Shown: positions 44,090-53,851, counted from the stretch's first letter. The stretch: DNA of 64,000 nucleotides from Planctomycetaceae bacterium (GCA_007121535.1 SKKK01000148.1:1-64000), one strand, 5' to 3'. The notes: generated by a model from the letters alone, not told the origin. Program-made: numbers and translations.

Positions 44090-45217
44090 ATGACCTGGAC
44101 TTTCGAACTCGTAACGAAGCGATGTGACATTAGCGGAGCAGAAATACTGGTGTTGCATTTTTCCCGGCAGGGCATCTGGATCGTCGCCACCGCTGTCTTG
44201 TGGGTTGTCAGCGGTGATAGCACGTGGGGCCAATCCTATTTGGGGATCGTCTCCAGCCTCACTGGCGGAGCGATCGCACAGCAGCCGCCCGAATCGGAGC
44301 TGATCCTGCCTGTGACGTCCATCGAGCCGATCGCGGCAGACCATCGTCGGTTTTCCCGACGGCACGTTGACCGCTCCTGCCACTGGAACCAGCATCCATC
44401 ACTGGAGGATGCCTGGCCCGAAGATCAGTCACCCGTTTGGCAATGGTTTCCCAACGGATTGATCTACCGATCTTACCTGGGCAGCCAGCGGGAATCTCGA
44501 TTCGCCAGTGTCTTGTCCAAGGACGAGCATCTAGGGTGGCTTTGGGATGTCTCGCTCGGTGGTCGAGTCGGGTTGTTTCGCTATGGCAACGGTCCCGACT
44601 TCTGGCCCGATGGCTGGCAGTTGGACATGGAAGGCGCGGCCTTTCCACGTCTGGACCCTTGGGGACGCAGCACCCCGCTGCTCAGCACGGATTTCCGCTT
44701 CGGCTTTCCAATCACCTACGGCCAGGGGCCTTGGCGTTTCAAGACGGGGTATTATCACATCAGTTCCCATTTGGGGGACGAGTACATGATCAACACCCCC
44801 GATTACACTCGATACAATTACAGTCGAGACGCATTCATCCTGGCGCTCAGCTACTACTTTGGACGCACCCCTGCAACGCGATACGATTGGCGTTGCTACG
44901 CGGAAGTCACGTGGGCAGATTGGGCGAAGAGCCGAGGCGGGGTCGCCGAACCGTGGGAGTTTTTGTTCGGAATCGAGTACAGTCCGGCATTGGAGTTTCG
45001 ACGCGGTGCTCCCTTCGCTGCCATCCATGCGCATCTGCGCGAAGAAGCTCGATTCGGGGGGCATTTCGCCGTGCAAGCCGGTTGGCAACTGGAGCGGGGC
45101 CCCAGCGGCGCTTTGTTCCGGTTTGGCGGCGAGTACATCAACGGCAAGAGCACTCAAGGCAGCTTCTTCAAGGAATACGAGAATCGCATCGGCGTGGGGC
45201 TCTGGTACGACTTCTAA
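44090..45217 (+). CDS. DUF1207 outer-membrane-associated protein
   Basis: 375 residues. After a hydrophobic N-terminal segment (IWIVATAVLWVVSGDSTWGQ, probably the signal peptide) comes the DUF1207 pattern: WQWFPNGLIYRSYLGSQRES, GWLWDVSLGGRVGLFRYGNG, then amphipathic beta strands (FKTGYYHISSHLGDEY; YNYSRDAFILALSYYFG) and the terminal RIGVGLWYDF. The alternating strands and aromatic C-terminus suggest an outer-membrane beta-barrel. The true start may be downstream of 44090, e.g. a GTG before the hydrophobic segment, because the first codons follow a repeat. Confidence 0.75.
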   Translation: MTWTFELVTKRCDISGAEILVLHFSRQGIWIVATAVLWVVSGDSTWGQSYLGIVSSLTGGAIAQQPPESELILPVTSIEPIAADHRRFSRRHVDRSCHWNQHPSLEDAWPEDQSPVWQWFPNGLIYRSYLGSQRESRFASVLSKDEHLGWLWDVSLGGRVGLFRYGNGPDFWPDGWQLDMEGAAFPRLDPWGRSTPLLSTDFRFGFPITYGQGPWRFKTGYYHISSHLGDEYMINTPDYTRYNYSRDAFILALSYYFGRTPATRYDWRCYAEVTWADWAKSRGGVAEPWEFLFGIEYSPALEFRRGAPFAAIHAHLREEARFGGHFAVQAGWQLERGPSGALFRFGGEYINGKSTQGSFFKEYENRIGVGLWYDF

Positions 45218-45251
45218 CAAACGGCCTGTTGTCCTCATAAGCGACATGCGG

Positions 45252-45381
45252 AAGGGGTCGGGAGTCGTTTTCGGTTGTCGCGTTTCTCATGTGGCCCCCG
45301 AGCGCCGAGCGGGGTCCGGTCGGGTCGCGCTCAGCGCGCGGGACCCACACAATCGTTGACCGAAAACGCCTCCCGACCCCG
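45252..45381. mobile_element. MITE-like element, family 3 (copy c)
   Basis: Begins AAGGGGTCGGGAGTCGTTTT and ends CGAAAACGCCTCCCGACCCC, with a central GAGCGCCGAGCG/CGCTCAGCGCGCG palindrome. It has the same length and order of motifs as 30170-30300 and lies 35 bp after the DUF1207 stop codon. Confidence 0.75.
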
Positions 45382-45405
45382 TTGCGTCCCCGCAAGCCGC
45401 GCATC

Positions 45406-45456
45406 GTAACCCGAAGCGTAAACGAGGAGAATGCCCTCGCTCACGCTTCGGGTTAC
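45406..45456. repeat. 51-bp palindrome (GTAACCCGAAGCGT type)
   Basis: GTAACCCGAAGCGTAAACGA pairs with TCGCTCACGCTTCGGGTTAC around a short loop. It sits exactly between the ends of two convergent genes and could work as a bidirectional terminator. A degenerate relative (GTAACCCGAAGTGTAATCGC) starts at ~52279. Confidence 0.65.
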
Positions 45457-47663
45457 AAGTTATCCGGGTCATTCTCCCATGCTTCTTCCTCGATGGTTAC
45501 CACCTCGAACAATTCGCCTCGCGCGGGGTCCATTTCCAAGGGAACCGGACGCAGAACTCCCTGTTGCCGCACCAGTTCGTTCCAAATCAGATCACGGGTC
45601 ACCCAGTCGCTGAAACCATAGTTTCCCGGGCTGCGGTAACGGGCGATCTCGCCCCAATCAAAATAGACGTGCGATATTTGTTGTCGCCGCAGCTTCGCAC
45701 GTCGCTGTTCCGCCGAGCGGTCGCGCATCCAAAGCTCGAAGTTGCACGGATCAAAGCACGTGGCATACACGGCGGGGACCTCCAAATCGAAGGGCTGGGC
45801 GTCGCCGACCAACAGCACGCGTTTGCCCTCGGGTACGGTCCGATTCAGGAAGCGATGGACGAACGATACCCGGGATGGTTCGTCGGGCTGTGCTGGCTCG
45901 TCCCATCGCAACGTCTCGAGCGATACCAGCAGCCGCCGGTCGTAATGGCCGCTGGCGACGAAGTACAGAAGATTGAACGTCACGCCGACGATCAGCACCG
46001 CCCATGCCACGCGGCGCCAAGAACGATCGCCGGACCAGACGAATCCGACGCCTGCCAGGCCGGCAGCCCAGGGTAGGATGGGCACGAGAAACCGATCGAC
46101 GCGATGCGTCGCCAACCACCAGACCAGCAGCACCCAAAGGATCAGCAGCGAAAGCATGACGACCAGTCGCCGATGCCGCCGACTGAGCCAAGCCAATGCG
46201 GCCAGAGGCAAAACCAAAGGACTGATCCAGGGACTTTCCCACGCCAACAAGGCGATGGAATCGGCCGCTTGCGACGCGGTGTAACGTCGGCCCTGATGAT
46301 CCAGCGGCACCTGATGGGCTCGATTCCAGCGTTCCATCAATTCGGGAGTTCGCGTCGCGCCGCCAAAGACCAGCGGGTAGAAGGGATTTCCCGTGAACGC
46401 CACGTTTTTGGCGTACCACGGACCGGTCGTTACCAGGGCTGCCAGCAGAAAGACGGCGACGGATTTCAGCCGCACATCCCAGCGAGCAAGAATCGGTGAC
46501 TTCCACTCGATGCCGGCCCAAACCGTCAGAGGAACGACGACGAATAACAACGCCGGGTATTTGCACGCGGCTGCCGAACCGGCGAACAAACCGGCCAGGA
46601 ACAAGATGCCTGTGCCGGACCGGGACTCGCCCGAACGTACTTGGTCCTGCCAGATCAGCATGGCCGCGACCGCCATCAGCGCGTAACAACCGACCGCGCC
46701 CTCGTTCAGCCCCGTGATCGACACGTAGACCACCCAGGGGACCGATAGGTAAACGACCGCTGAGGTACCAGCGGCCAGCGTCGACACGTAGCGGCGAAGC
46801 AGGGCGAACAGGCCCAAGGCCGTCAGCGGCGCAAAACTGGCCATAACCGTCTTGCCAACCAACGCGCCCCACCACCAATCCGCCCACGGGGCGGTCAGGA
46901 TCATGCCCAACACCACGTGCATCTCCGCACCCAACGGCATGTTGCCGTAGACATTATGAGGCAAAAACTGGACGCGGCCGGCTAGATACCACTCTTTGGG
47001 AACCTGCAAATGGTATTCGCGGACGTCGAACTCCCAAGGCGGCATCATCCCGCCCAGCAGGATCAGGACAAGAAACGGGGCGGCCAACAGCCAGAAAACC
47101 CAGCAGTGATCCGGTGAACTGCCGACTTCGCTCCCGCTGTCTTCCGCCATCGGTTCCCCGACATTCTCGGCACCTTTCTCGTGAGCAACACCATTGGTGC
47201 TCCGGCGTGCCGCGATACGATGGACCATGTGCTTCGCAATTCCGATTCCCATCAGAGCCAGTACAAGCCACATCCAATGGTGGTAACCACCGGCCAGCCC
47301 GATTAGCAAGGTGACGAGAGACAGTTCGCTGAGCCCCATCGAGATGGAGAAGACGGATTCTTCCATACGCGTAAGAGGTACCCCGCGGATCGTCAGACTG
47401 AGCGTCTGCCGTCCGATTCCCCATGCCAGCAGCAGGATGAAACCCGCGAAGCCAGCGACGAACAACCGGTCGAGCAAACCGATATTCCCCAAGTCCCCAT
47501 CGATCCATGACAACAAGACCTGGTCGGGAATCACGGCGATCAGCAAAGCCTGCCCCCTCTGGGCGACCGCTCGAAAGAAAACCACCCCGTACAAAACGAG
47601 CAACACAACAAAAATGGATGCAGCCGTTTTGGGGGATATGTTCGACTTGTGTTCAGTTACCAT
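45453..47663 (-). CDS. Large polytopic membrane protein, PMT/ArnT-like glycosyltransferase
   Basis: 736 residues with about 13 hydrophobic helices and a soluble C-terminal part of ~150 residues. The lumenal segment PPWEFDVREYHLQVPKEWYL has the acidic D-x-x-E/Y-H arrangement of GT-C enzymes that use polyprenyl-linked sugars, and AACKYPALLFVVV and THRVDRFLVPILPWAAG are typical downstream signatures. The tail contains VLLVGDAQPFDLEVP and a Cys pair (TCFDPCNFELW). The gene belongs to envelope or extracellular polysaccharide synthesis in general terms. It is convergent with the DUF1207 gene and divergent from the sulfotransferase gene. Confidence 0.65.
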   Translation of the reverse strand: MVTEHKSNISPKTAASIFVVLLVLYGVVFFRAVAQRGQALLIAVIPDQVLLSWIDGDLGNIGLLDRLFVAGFAGFILLLAWGIGRQTLSLTIRGVPLTRMEESVFSISMGLSELSLVTLLIGLAGGYHHWMWLVLALMGIGIAKHMVHRIAARRSTNGVAHEKGAENVGEPMAEDSGSEVGSSPDHCWVFWLLAAPFLVLILLGGMMPPWEFDVREYHLQVPKEWYLAGRVQFLPHNVYGNMPLGAEMHVVLGMILTAPWADWWWGALVGKTVMASFAPLTALGLFALLRRYVSTLAAGTSAVVYLSVPWVVYVSITGLNEGAVGCYALMAVAAMLIWQDQVRSGESRSGTGILFLAGLFAGSAAACKYPALLFVVVPLTVWAGIEWKSPILARWDVRLKSVAVFLLAALVTTGPWYAKNVAFTGNPFYPLVFGGATRTPELMERWNRAHQVPLDHQGRRYTASQAADSIALLAWESPWISPLVLPLAALAWLSRRHRRLVVMLSLLILWVLLVWWLATHRVDRFLVPILPWAAGLAGVGFVWSGDRSWRRVAWAVLIVGVTFNLLYFVASGHYDRRLLVSLETLRWDEPAQPDEPSRVSFVHRFLNRTVPEGKRVLLVGDAQPFDLEVPAVYATCFDPCNFELWMRDRSAEQRRAKLRRQQISHVYFDWGEIARYRSPGNYGFSDWVTRDLIWNELVRQQGVLRPVPLEMDPARGELFEVVTIEEEAWENDPDNL

Positions 47664-47797
47664 GGTGGATGTTCTGGATTGCTATCGGCACGTTCCGGTC
47701 GGGTCGTTAGAATCAAGGATAGGGTGTCGGAAACCACTTGGCTTCCGTCTGGCCGCACAGCAAGCACTTAGGAAAACCGCCGAAATCCGCAAGGGGC

Positions 47798-48964
47798 ATG
47801 ATGTCGAACCCGACCGAATCGAGTAAATCCAAGTCTCGTAAATTAACCCATCACAGCTATCCATTCTGGTCGCCCCGGTTCTGGCACGGCATGTTGATCG
47901 GCGATTGGGTACGCATGCTGGTCCAGTATCGGTTCCATGTCCATCCGCTACGTGTGCCGATGGCTTTTATGGTCAGCGGTTGTACCGTATTCAATTCGAC
48001 TTTGCACCTGTTCCAGCGATGGAGATACGCAAAACGGGTGGACCAAGTCCAAGTCGACCCGCCTCCGGTATTCATCATCGGTCATTGGCGCAGCGGTACG
48101 ACCATGCTGCACGAGTTACTGGTACGCGACCCGCAATTCGCCTATCCGACCACCTACGAGTGTTTCGCACCCAGTCACTTTTTGGTCAGCGAGTGGATCG
48201 TTCCCAAAGTGGTAGGTTTTCTATTGCCCAAAAAACGGCCGATGGACAATATGAGTGCGGGCTTCGATTATCCACAAGAGGACGAATTCGCTCTAGTTAA
48301 TATGGGCTGTCCCAGTCCGTATTTGAAGATCGCCTTTCCCAACGACCCGGCCCAGCACATGGAACTGCTGGACATGCAAGACGTGGCCGGCCAGGTTCTG
48401 GATCGCTGGCAGCACGATATGATGGCTTTCGCCAAGGCATTAACGTTCGCTCACGGCAAACGGCTGGTGTTGAAGAGTCCGCCGCACACGGGGCGAGTCG
48501 AAGTGCTGTCGCGTCTGTTTCCGGGGGCGAAGTTCATCCATATCTCGCGGCACCCGGAGGATCTTTTCGCGTCCAGCCGCCGGTTGTGGAAGACGCTGTG
48601 GAAGGTCCAAGCATTGCAGATCCCGAATTGCGTCGGGTTGGACGAATACATTTTCGAGTGTTTCGAACGGATGTACGCCGGATTCCTGCGGCAGCGGGAT
48701 TCGCTGCCGGATGGCCACCTGTACGACGTCAAGTACGAAGATCTAGTGCGCGATCCGGTCAGCGAAATCGCCCAGATGTATCGCCAGTTGGATTTAGGGG
48801 ATTTCGAGACGATGCGCCCGGAATTGGAATCATTGTTGCAGCAGCGCAAAGGTTACCAGCCCAACCGCCATGAAGAGCTGGAGCCGGAGATCCTGGAACA
48901 GATCCAGCAGCGGTGGGCCGAGTATTACGAGATGTACGACTATTCAAGTGGATCGCTGGTGTGA
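47798..48964 (+). CDS. Sulfotransferase family protein
   Basis: 388 residues. The PAPS-binding P-loop-like 5'-PSB motif is FIIGHWRSGTTMLHELL (~92-108) and the 3'-PB segment is FPGAKFIHISRHPEDLFASS. This is the bacterial branch of the Sulfotransfer_3 family, transferring sulfate from PAPS to a hydroxyl of a glycan or lipid. An N-terminal hydrophobic patch (MAFMVSGCTVFNS) may make membrane contact. Start at the first of two tandem ATGs after AAGGGG. Its stop codon overlaps the start of lnt (GTGTGA), so the two are co-translated. Confidence 0.8.
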   Translation: MMSNPTESSKSKSRKLTHHSYPFWSPRFWHGMLIGDWVRMLVQYRFHVHPLRVPMAFMVSGCTVFNSTLHLFQRWRYAKRVDQVQVDPPPVFIIGHWRSGTTMLHELLVRDPQFAYPTTYECFAPSHFLVSEWIVPKVVGFLLPKKRPMDNMSAGFDYPQEDEFALVNMGCPSPYLKIAFPNDPAQHMELLDMQDVAGQVLDRWQHDMMAFAKALTFAHGKRLVLKSPPHTGRVEVLSRLFPGAKFIHISRHPEDLFASSRRLWKTLWKVQALQIPNCVGLDEYIFECFERMYAGFLRQRDSLPDGHLYDVKYEDLVRDPVSEIAQMYRQLDLGDFETMRPELESLLQQRKGYQPNRHEELEPEILEQIQQRWAEYYEMYDYSSGSLV

Positions 48965-50802
48965 AACAGACGACGCTTCCCCGCCGACGAAAATCGCAGA
49001 ACACGGCAGTGCTCGCGGAGTCGAATCACGCAACGCGAGACGTCGAAGGTCGCTCGGCCGATTGCCAGCCGGGGTGGTTCTCGTGGCGTGGACCGCTGGC
49101 TTTCGCGTCGCTCAGCGGTTTGCTTCTGTGGGCGGCGTTTCCCCCGTGGGGTTGGTGGCCTTTGGTCTGGATCGCGCCGATTGGCTGGTTGTATCTGATC
49201 CAATTGCCGAAGCTGCCGGGCAAGCGTCCGTATCTGGCGATTTGGCTGGTCGGTTTGATCCATTGGGCAGCCTTGGTTGAGGGCATTCGGCTGGCACATC
49301 CGGCTCTTTATCTGGGCTGGCTCAGTCTATCGGGCTATTTGGCCGTGTACTTGCTGCTGTTTATCGGGTTGACCCGTGTGGCTGTGCATCGCCTGGGGAT
49401 CTCGATCGTCTGGGCCGCTCCGATCGTATGGACCGGGTTGGAATTGCTGCGAGGTCACGCGCTGACCGGTTTTTCCATGGCGTTGTTGGGGCATGTCTTG
49501 TACCGGCAACCCACGTTGATCCAGATCTCGGACCTTGGCGGCGCCTATGCGGTCAGTTTTCTGATCATGTTCGTCGCGGCCGCCGTGACTCGCACCTGTC
49601 AGCTTTGGTTGCAGCCCCCTGCACCGCTTGGTTCGGTCGGTCGATCTTGGCCCGTGGCAACCGCTGCCGCGTTGGTATTGGCCACCGTCGTGTACGGACA
49701 AATCACGCTTCGCAAGTACGACGCACGCCTGGCAGCCGATCCTCAGCACGCTGTCCAGGTGAATGTAGCTTTGATCCAGCATTCGTTTGACACCATCTTC
49801 CAGTTCGATCCGCAACGCGAGCGGGAGATCTTTGCTAGCTACCTGCAGCTCAGTCGCGAAGCCGTAATGCAGCAACCGGATCTGGATCTGATCGTCTGGC
49901 CCGAGTCCGTTTACAGCGGCACGCTGGGGGAACTGCTGGCCGAGCCGCCGTTGATCGCTCCGCCAGATGCATCGATGACCGACGATGAATTCCGCGAGAC
50001 CGTCCAGGCTTGGGAGACGGCCGTGCACGAAAAAAACCGCGACGTCGCCGGCAGTCTTAACGCTCTGGCTGGAACCCCGGCGGATTCGACCGGCGGCATC
50101 TGGTTGATCGCCGGAACGGACTCACAACGGATCGTCGCCGGCGATATGGACCGATTCAATTCGGCCCTGTTGATCGATCCCAGGGGCCACGTGGCCGCAC
50201 GCTATTTCAAGATGCATCTGGTCATGTTTGGCGAATATATTCCTTTCGGCCGTTTGATACCCTGGCTGTATCAAATCACACCTATCACTACCGGATTCAC
50301 ACCCGGCGATCGAGTGGTTCCCTTTTCGATGCCTCAAGCGACCCTCGCGCCCAGCATCTGCTTCGAGAGCACCGTACCGCATTTGATCCGATCCCAAGTC
50401 GCCGCTCTGCGCAACGAAGGCACCCCGCCCGATATGCTGGTAAACGTTACCAATGACGGTTGGTTTTGGGGCTCGAGCATGCTGGACCATCACTTGGCTT
50501 GCGGGGTTTTCCGAGCCGTCGAAAACAGACTGCCTTTCTTGGTGGCCGCCAATACAGGTTTGTCGGCAAGTATCGGTCAGGACGGTCGCATCGACCAAGT
50601 GGGGCCTCGGCGGCAGCCAGCGGTGCTTTTCACTCGCGCTCGGTCGTTGCCTTGGTCGAACGGGTATGCGTGGTGGGGCGACGTTCCCGCGGGTATCTGC
50701 CTGACGTTCTGTTTCGCTGTGTCGATTGTAGGTGCCGCGGACGCGATTCGTCGACGCAAACAGCGAAAAGTCCGGAATAAGGTCAGCGTGGCTGAACGAT
50801 AA
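48961..50802 (+). CDS. lnt: Apolipoprotein N-acyltransferase
   Basis: 613 residues with GTG start overlapping the sulfotransferase stop by four bases (GTGA). The N-terminal half has six to seven transmembrane helices (FASLSGLLLWAAFPPWGWWP) and the C-terminal half is a nitrilase domain whose triad is visible as Glu in DLIVWPESVYSG, Lys in FKMHLVMFGEYIPFG and Cys in SICFEST. It N-acylates the terminal cysteine of lipoproteins in the inner membrane. An ~60-residue insertion follows the Glu motif (SMTDDEFRETVQAWETAVHE), as seen in planctomycetes. Coupling to a sulfotransferase is unusual. Confidence 0.9.
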   Translation: MKQTTLPRRRKSQNTAVLAESNHATRDVEGRSADCQPGWFSWRGPLAFASLSGLLLWAAFPPWGWWPLVWIAPIGWLYLIQLPKLPGKRPYLAIWLVGLIHWAALVEGIRLAHPALYLGWLSLSGYLAVYLLLFIGLTRVAVHRLGISIVWAAPIVWTGLELLRGHALTGFSMALLGHVLYRQPTLIQISDLGGAYAVSFLIMFVAAAVTRTCQLWLQPPAPLGSVGRSWPVATAAALVLATVVYGQITLRKYDARLAADPQHAVQVNVALIQHSFDTIFQFDPQREREIFASYLQLSREAVMQQPDLDLIVWPESVYSGTLGELLAEPPLIAPPDASMTDDEFRETVQAWETAVHEKNRDVAGSLNALAGTPADSTGGIWLIAGTDSQRIVAGDMDRFNSALLIDPRGHVAARYFKMHLVMFGEYIPFGRLIPWLYQITPITTGFTPGDRVVPFSMPQATLAPSICFESTVPHLIRSQVAALRNEGTPPDMLVNVTNDGWFWGSSMLDHHLACGVFRAVENRLPFLVAANTGLSASIGQDGRIDQVGPRRQPAVLFTRARSLPWSNGYAWWGDVPAGICLTFCFAVSIVGAADAIRRRKQRKVRNKVSVAER

Positions 50803-51026
50803 TAGATCAGGCGGTCATCGGACCGTCGCCAATAGAAGCCAATCGACCGGAGCAGTCCTCCATTTGACCTAAAAAGTAACTCTGTAGTGGTGGGTTGTGC
50901 CGGACAGAAGGGTATTGCAGGCTTCTTATTTCCCCTATCTTGAAATATCTTGGTTGACACAGGGTTTTGCGCAGAAATATACTAGGCTTGAATGTTTACT
51001 GACAGAATTCGACGAGGTGCAGGACC

Positions 51027-51896
51027 ATGACACTGTTGGGGAAGATTTTCACCGGACTGATTTTGATCATGAGCCTGGTGTTCATGTCGTTCTCGGTGGT
51101 CGTTTTCGCAACCCACAAGAATTGGAAGATGCTGGTCAACAATCCAGAGCCGACGGAAAAGTATGGGCTGGGGTTGGTGCAGCAGTTGGAACGCAAGAGC
51201 GAGACAAATAGGAACTTGCGGCGGGAACTGGATGAACTGAAGACGCAAAACGCCTTCGAAAAGGCTGCTCGACGCCATGCGATCGGCACGCTGGAGACGA
51301 GATTGACCAGCGTCCAGCAGACGTTGACGGAAAAGGAAAGCCAACTGCGCACGTTGCAGGCGACCGAAAGCGAAGCGGCGGCCGCCTTGAAGGTGGCCGT
51401 GCAGACCGCCGAGGCGTTGCGGGCGGCCGTGGAAGAGTTGCGAGGCGAAGTGCGCTCGACTCAGGAAGCTCGCGATGTCCAGTTCGCTCGGGTCGTTCAG
51501 TTGACGGATCAACTGCAAGGCTCGTTGGGCACGCAACGCATCTTGCAAGAGCGGGCTCAGCAAATGGTCACCACGATCTCGGACATGAAGCGGGTGATCG
51601 AGGCGGCTGGCGTCGATATGGACATCGATACGGACGCGGTGCCCCCGGTGTTGGACGGAATCGTCTTGGCCGTGGGGGAAAGCAACTTGATCGAAGTTTC
51701 TTTGGGCACGGATGATGGTTTGCGAGTTGGTCACCGTATCGAAGTGTTTCGTGACAACACGTACCTGGGGCATGCGATCATCCTGAAGACCGATCCGAAT
51801 CGTGCTGTGGCTCAGGTGGACGATAGGACTCAGCGTGGACTGATAAGGGTGAGAGACCGTGTGGCGACGAAAATCGACCGGACAAGAACAGGCTGA
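51027..51896 (+). CDS. Membrane-anchored coiled-coil protein with MreC-like beta domain
   Basis: 289 residues: an N-terminal transmembrane helix (FTGLILIMSLVFMSFSVVVF), a long coiled coil (~55-190, heptads such as LERKSETNRNLRRELDELKT), then a compact beta domain (~210-285) with GIVLAVGESNLIEVSLGTDD, GLRVGHRIEVFR and AVAQVDDRTQRGLIRV. The layout (TM, coiled coil, beta) is that of MreC-like scaffolds, but the family is different and, to my knowledge, planctomycete-restricted. ATG with GAGG nine bases upstream. Overlaps the next gene by 38 bp. Probably an envelope-spanning structural protein. Confidence 0.6.
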   Translation: MTLLGKIFTGLILIMSLVFMSFSVVVFATHKNWKMLVNNPEPTEKYGLGLVQQLERKSETNRNLRRELDELKTQNAFEKAARRHAIGTLETRLTSVQQTLTEKESQLRTLQATESEAAAALKVAVQTAEALRAAVEELRGEVRSTQEARDVQFARVVQLTDQLQGSLGTQRILQERAQQMVTTISDMKRVIEAAGVDMDIDTDAVPPVLDGIVLAVGESNLIEVSLGTDDGLRVGHRIEVFRDNTYLGHAIILKTDPNRAVAQVDDRTQRGLIRVRDRVATKIDRTRTG

Positions 51897-52209
51897 GGCT
51901 CCGGCCAAAGCAAAGGCAAAAAAAGCGCCCAAGCCGGCGAAGAAGAAACCGGCAAAGCCTGCGGCGAAAGTTCTGCCCGAGCAGAAGCAGCAGTTCAATG
52001 TCTATACCGTGATGCTGATTATCTCGTTTGTCGCGACCTGCATCGCTTGTACGCTGCTGTACATGGAGTTGCAGGAATACGCGCCCGAGTACTGGGGAAC
52101 CGGAGGCATTTCACCAGCCGGGACCTCTCAGATAGCACCCGACCTGGCGCCCAGTCACCCGGCTTTCGCCCTGGGGGATTCGCGGCACGGTCTTGGCCAC
52201 GAAGCCTAA
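51859..52209 (+). CDS. Lys/Ala-rich single-pass membrane protein, 116 aa
   Basis: GTG start at 51859, 38 bp inside the previous gene, with AAGGGTGAG upstream. Residues 12-45 are Lys/Ala/Pro repeats (KAKKAPKPAKKKPAKPAAK) resembling histone-H1-like tails, followed by one transmembrane helix (VYTVMLIISFVATCIACTLL) and a short polar periplasmic tail. It is translationally coupled to the coiled-coil protein, so the two are likely partners; the basic tail could touch DNA or ribosomes on the cytoplasmic side. Confidence 0.6.
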   Translation: MWRRKSTGQEQAEAPAKAKAKKAPKPAKKKPAKPAAKVLPEQKQQFNVYTVMLIISFVATCIACTLLYMELQEYAPEYWGTGGISPAGTSQIAPDLAPSHPAFALGDSRHGLGHEA

Positions 52210-52579
52210 AAGCACTCGCCCAGCGGCCGGGCTTCAGCACGCCATCCAGGCCAAAACATCGTTGCGCCGGCGATCGTAACCCGAAGTGTAATCGCGGAGA
52301 TGTACCCGGGTTTCCTTGCCCAAGCTTCGAGGCGATGAAAAAATCGGACGGGCTCAGAGCCGAAAACCCCCGAAACCGTGAAAAACTTAGGTCGCCCAGG
52401 GTGCCTGTCCCAATTCTTTCACAGCCTCTTCCGGTTACGAATAACCCGGGCTAAGCCCTCAGTGAGAAGGGATCAGCCCCCCCTGCTCGCCATTGTGCTA
52501 TGCAGGGATGTACTTGCATGAGCACCGGTCTTCCTTATACGCTAATATTGAACAAGCCTCTAATAAAACGGAGTTGCGT
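52210..52579. other. Intergenic region with repeat relics
   Basis: No gene is seen in these 370 bp. A degenerate copy of the GTAACCCGAAG palindrome starts at ~52279, and an element end (GAATAACCCGGGCTAAG, 52439-52455) matches the ends of the 41.0-kb element. The last ~100 bp are A/T-richer and should hold the promoter of the PQQ-propeller gene. Confidence 0.5.
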
Positions 52580-53851
52580 ATGATGATACGGTGCCCAATG
52601 GTGATGGCGACGTGCATGCTGGTTCTGTGCATCACTTGGCTGGATGGCGGCAAGACGAGAGCAGAAGATTGGCCTGAGTTTCGCGGGCCTGGAGGACAGG
52701 GTCACTCAAGCGCGCATTCTCTACCCGTGCACTGGGATTTGGAAACCGACGTGCGTTGGAAGGTGGTTTTGCCGGGCCACGGGTGGTCGTCGCCGATCGT
52801 TCAGGATGGGCGGATTTTTGTGACGACGGCGGTCGGCGTTCCGCACGATGCTTCGAACAGCCAATCGTTGCGCGCGCTCAGTCTGGATGCCGCAACGGGC
52901 GAGATGCTGTGGAACGTGGAGGTCTTTGTCAAGACGCCCGGGCCGGACGAATCGATCCATCCCAAGAATTCGTTTGCCAGTTCGACGCCCATCACGGACG
53001 GTCAACACGTGTACGTCCACTTCGGTCCGATTGGGACCGCGTGCCTTGATTACGAGGGTCGATTGATCTGGGCCAACGATGGTTTGCCGTATGATTCGGT
53101 GTATGGTGCTGGCGGATCGCCCATCTTTTCCGGATCGCGACTGGTTTTTCTCTCCGACGGAGCGGAAGATCCCTTTGTCGCGGCGCTAGAGCGGGATTCG
53201 GGGCATCTGGCTTGGCGGACACCTCGACCGCCGATGCCATCGCCCAGGTGGTCGTTTGCGACGCCGCTGGAAATCGAAGTGGCCGGTAGGCGGCAGCTTA
53301 TCTGTCCGGCCGCCCACGTGGTAGGCAGTTACGATCCGGAGACGGGTGACGAGTTATGGCGAGTCCGCTATCCGAACCGGTGGTCGATCGTTCCGCGTCC
53401 CGTGTTTTCGCACGGACTGGTCTTCGTTTCCACCGGTTTTACCGGCCCGCCGGAGTTGCTGGCGATCCGACCGACAGGCACTGGCGACGTGACCGATTCC
53501 CACGTCGCTTGGCGCACCGATAGCGGCGTTCCGCACACCCCGTCCCTTCTGGTCGTTGGGGACGAACTGTTCATGATCAACGATCAGGGCATCGCATCGT
53601 GTCGTGATATCCGGACGGGAGCATTGCACTGGCGACAGCGAATTGGCGGAACCTTCTCGGCGTCGCCACTGTACGCAGACGGCCGCATCTACTTGGTCAG
53701 CGAGCAGGGGGTCTGCACGGTGATCGCTGCGGCGACGGAATTCCAGGAACTGGCCAGAAACGATCTGGCCGAACCGACGCTCGCATCGTTCGCCGTCTTC
53801 GAACAATCGATCATCGTTCGCACCCAACAGCACCTGTATCGCATTCAGTGA
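52580..53851 (+). CDS. Secreted PQQ-like beta-propeller protein
   Basis: 423 residues with signal peptide (MVMATCMLVLCITWLDGG) and the planctomycete start of the mature protein EDWPEFRGPGGQGHSSAHSL. Propeller blades show the W-xxx-G-x-S/T-P pattern: GHGWSSPIVQDGRIFV, SLDAATGEMLWN, NSFASSTPITDGQHVY, SYDPETGDELWRVRYP, GGTFSASPLYADGRIY. This is the PQQ_2/BamB-like fold, but without any quinoprotein catalytic residues; in planctomycetes such proteins are abundant, secreted and of unknown function. Start at the first ATG of a pair after GGAG. Confidence 0.8.
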   Translation: MMIRCPMVMATCMLVLCITWLDGGKTRAEDWPEFRGPGGQGHSSAHSLPVHWDLETDVRWKVVLPGHGWSSPIVQDGRIFVTTAVGVPHDASNSQSLRALSLDAATGEMLWNVEVFVKTPGPDESIHPKNSFASSTPITDGQHVYVHFGPIGTACLDYEGRLIWANDGLPYDSVYGAGGSPIFSGSRLVFLSDGAEDPFVAALERDSGHLAWRTPRPPMPSPRWSFATPLEIEVAGRRQLICPAAHVVGSYDPETGDELWRVRYPNRWSIVPRPVFSHGLVFVSTGFTGPPELLAIRPTGTGDVTDSHVAWRTDSGVPHTPSLLVVGDELFMINDQGIASCRDIRTGALHWRQRIGGTFSASPLYADGRIYLVSEQGVCTVIAAATEFQELARNDLAEPTLASFAVFEQSIIVRTQQHLYRIQ

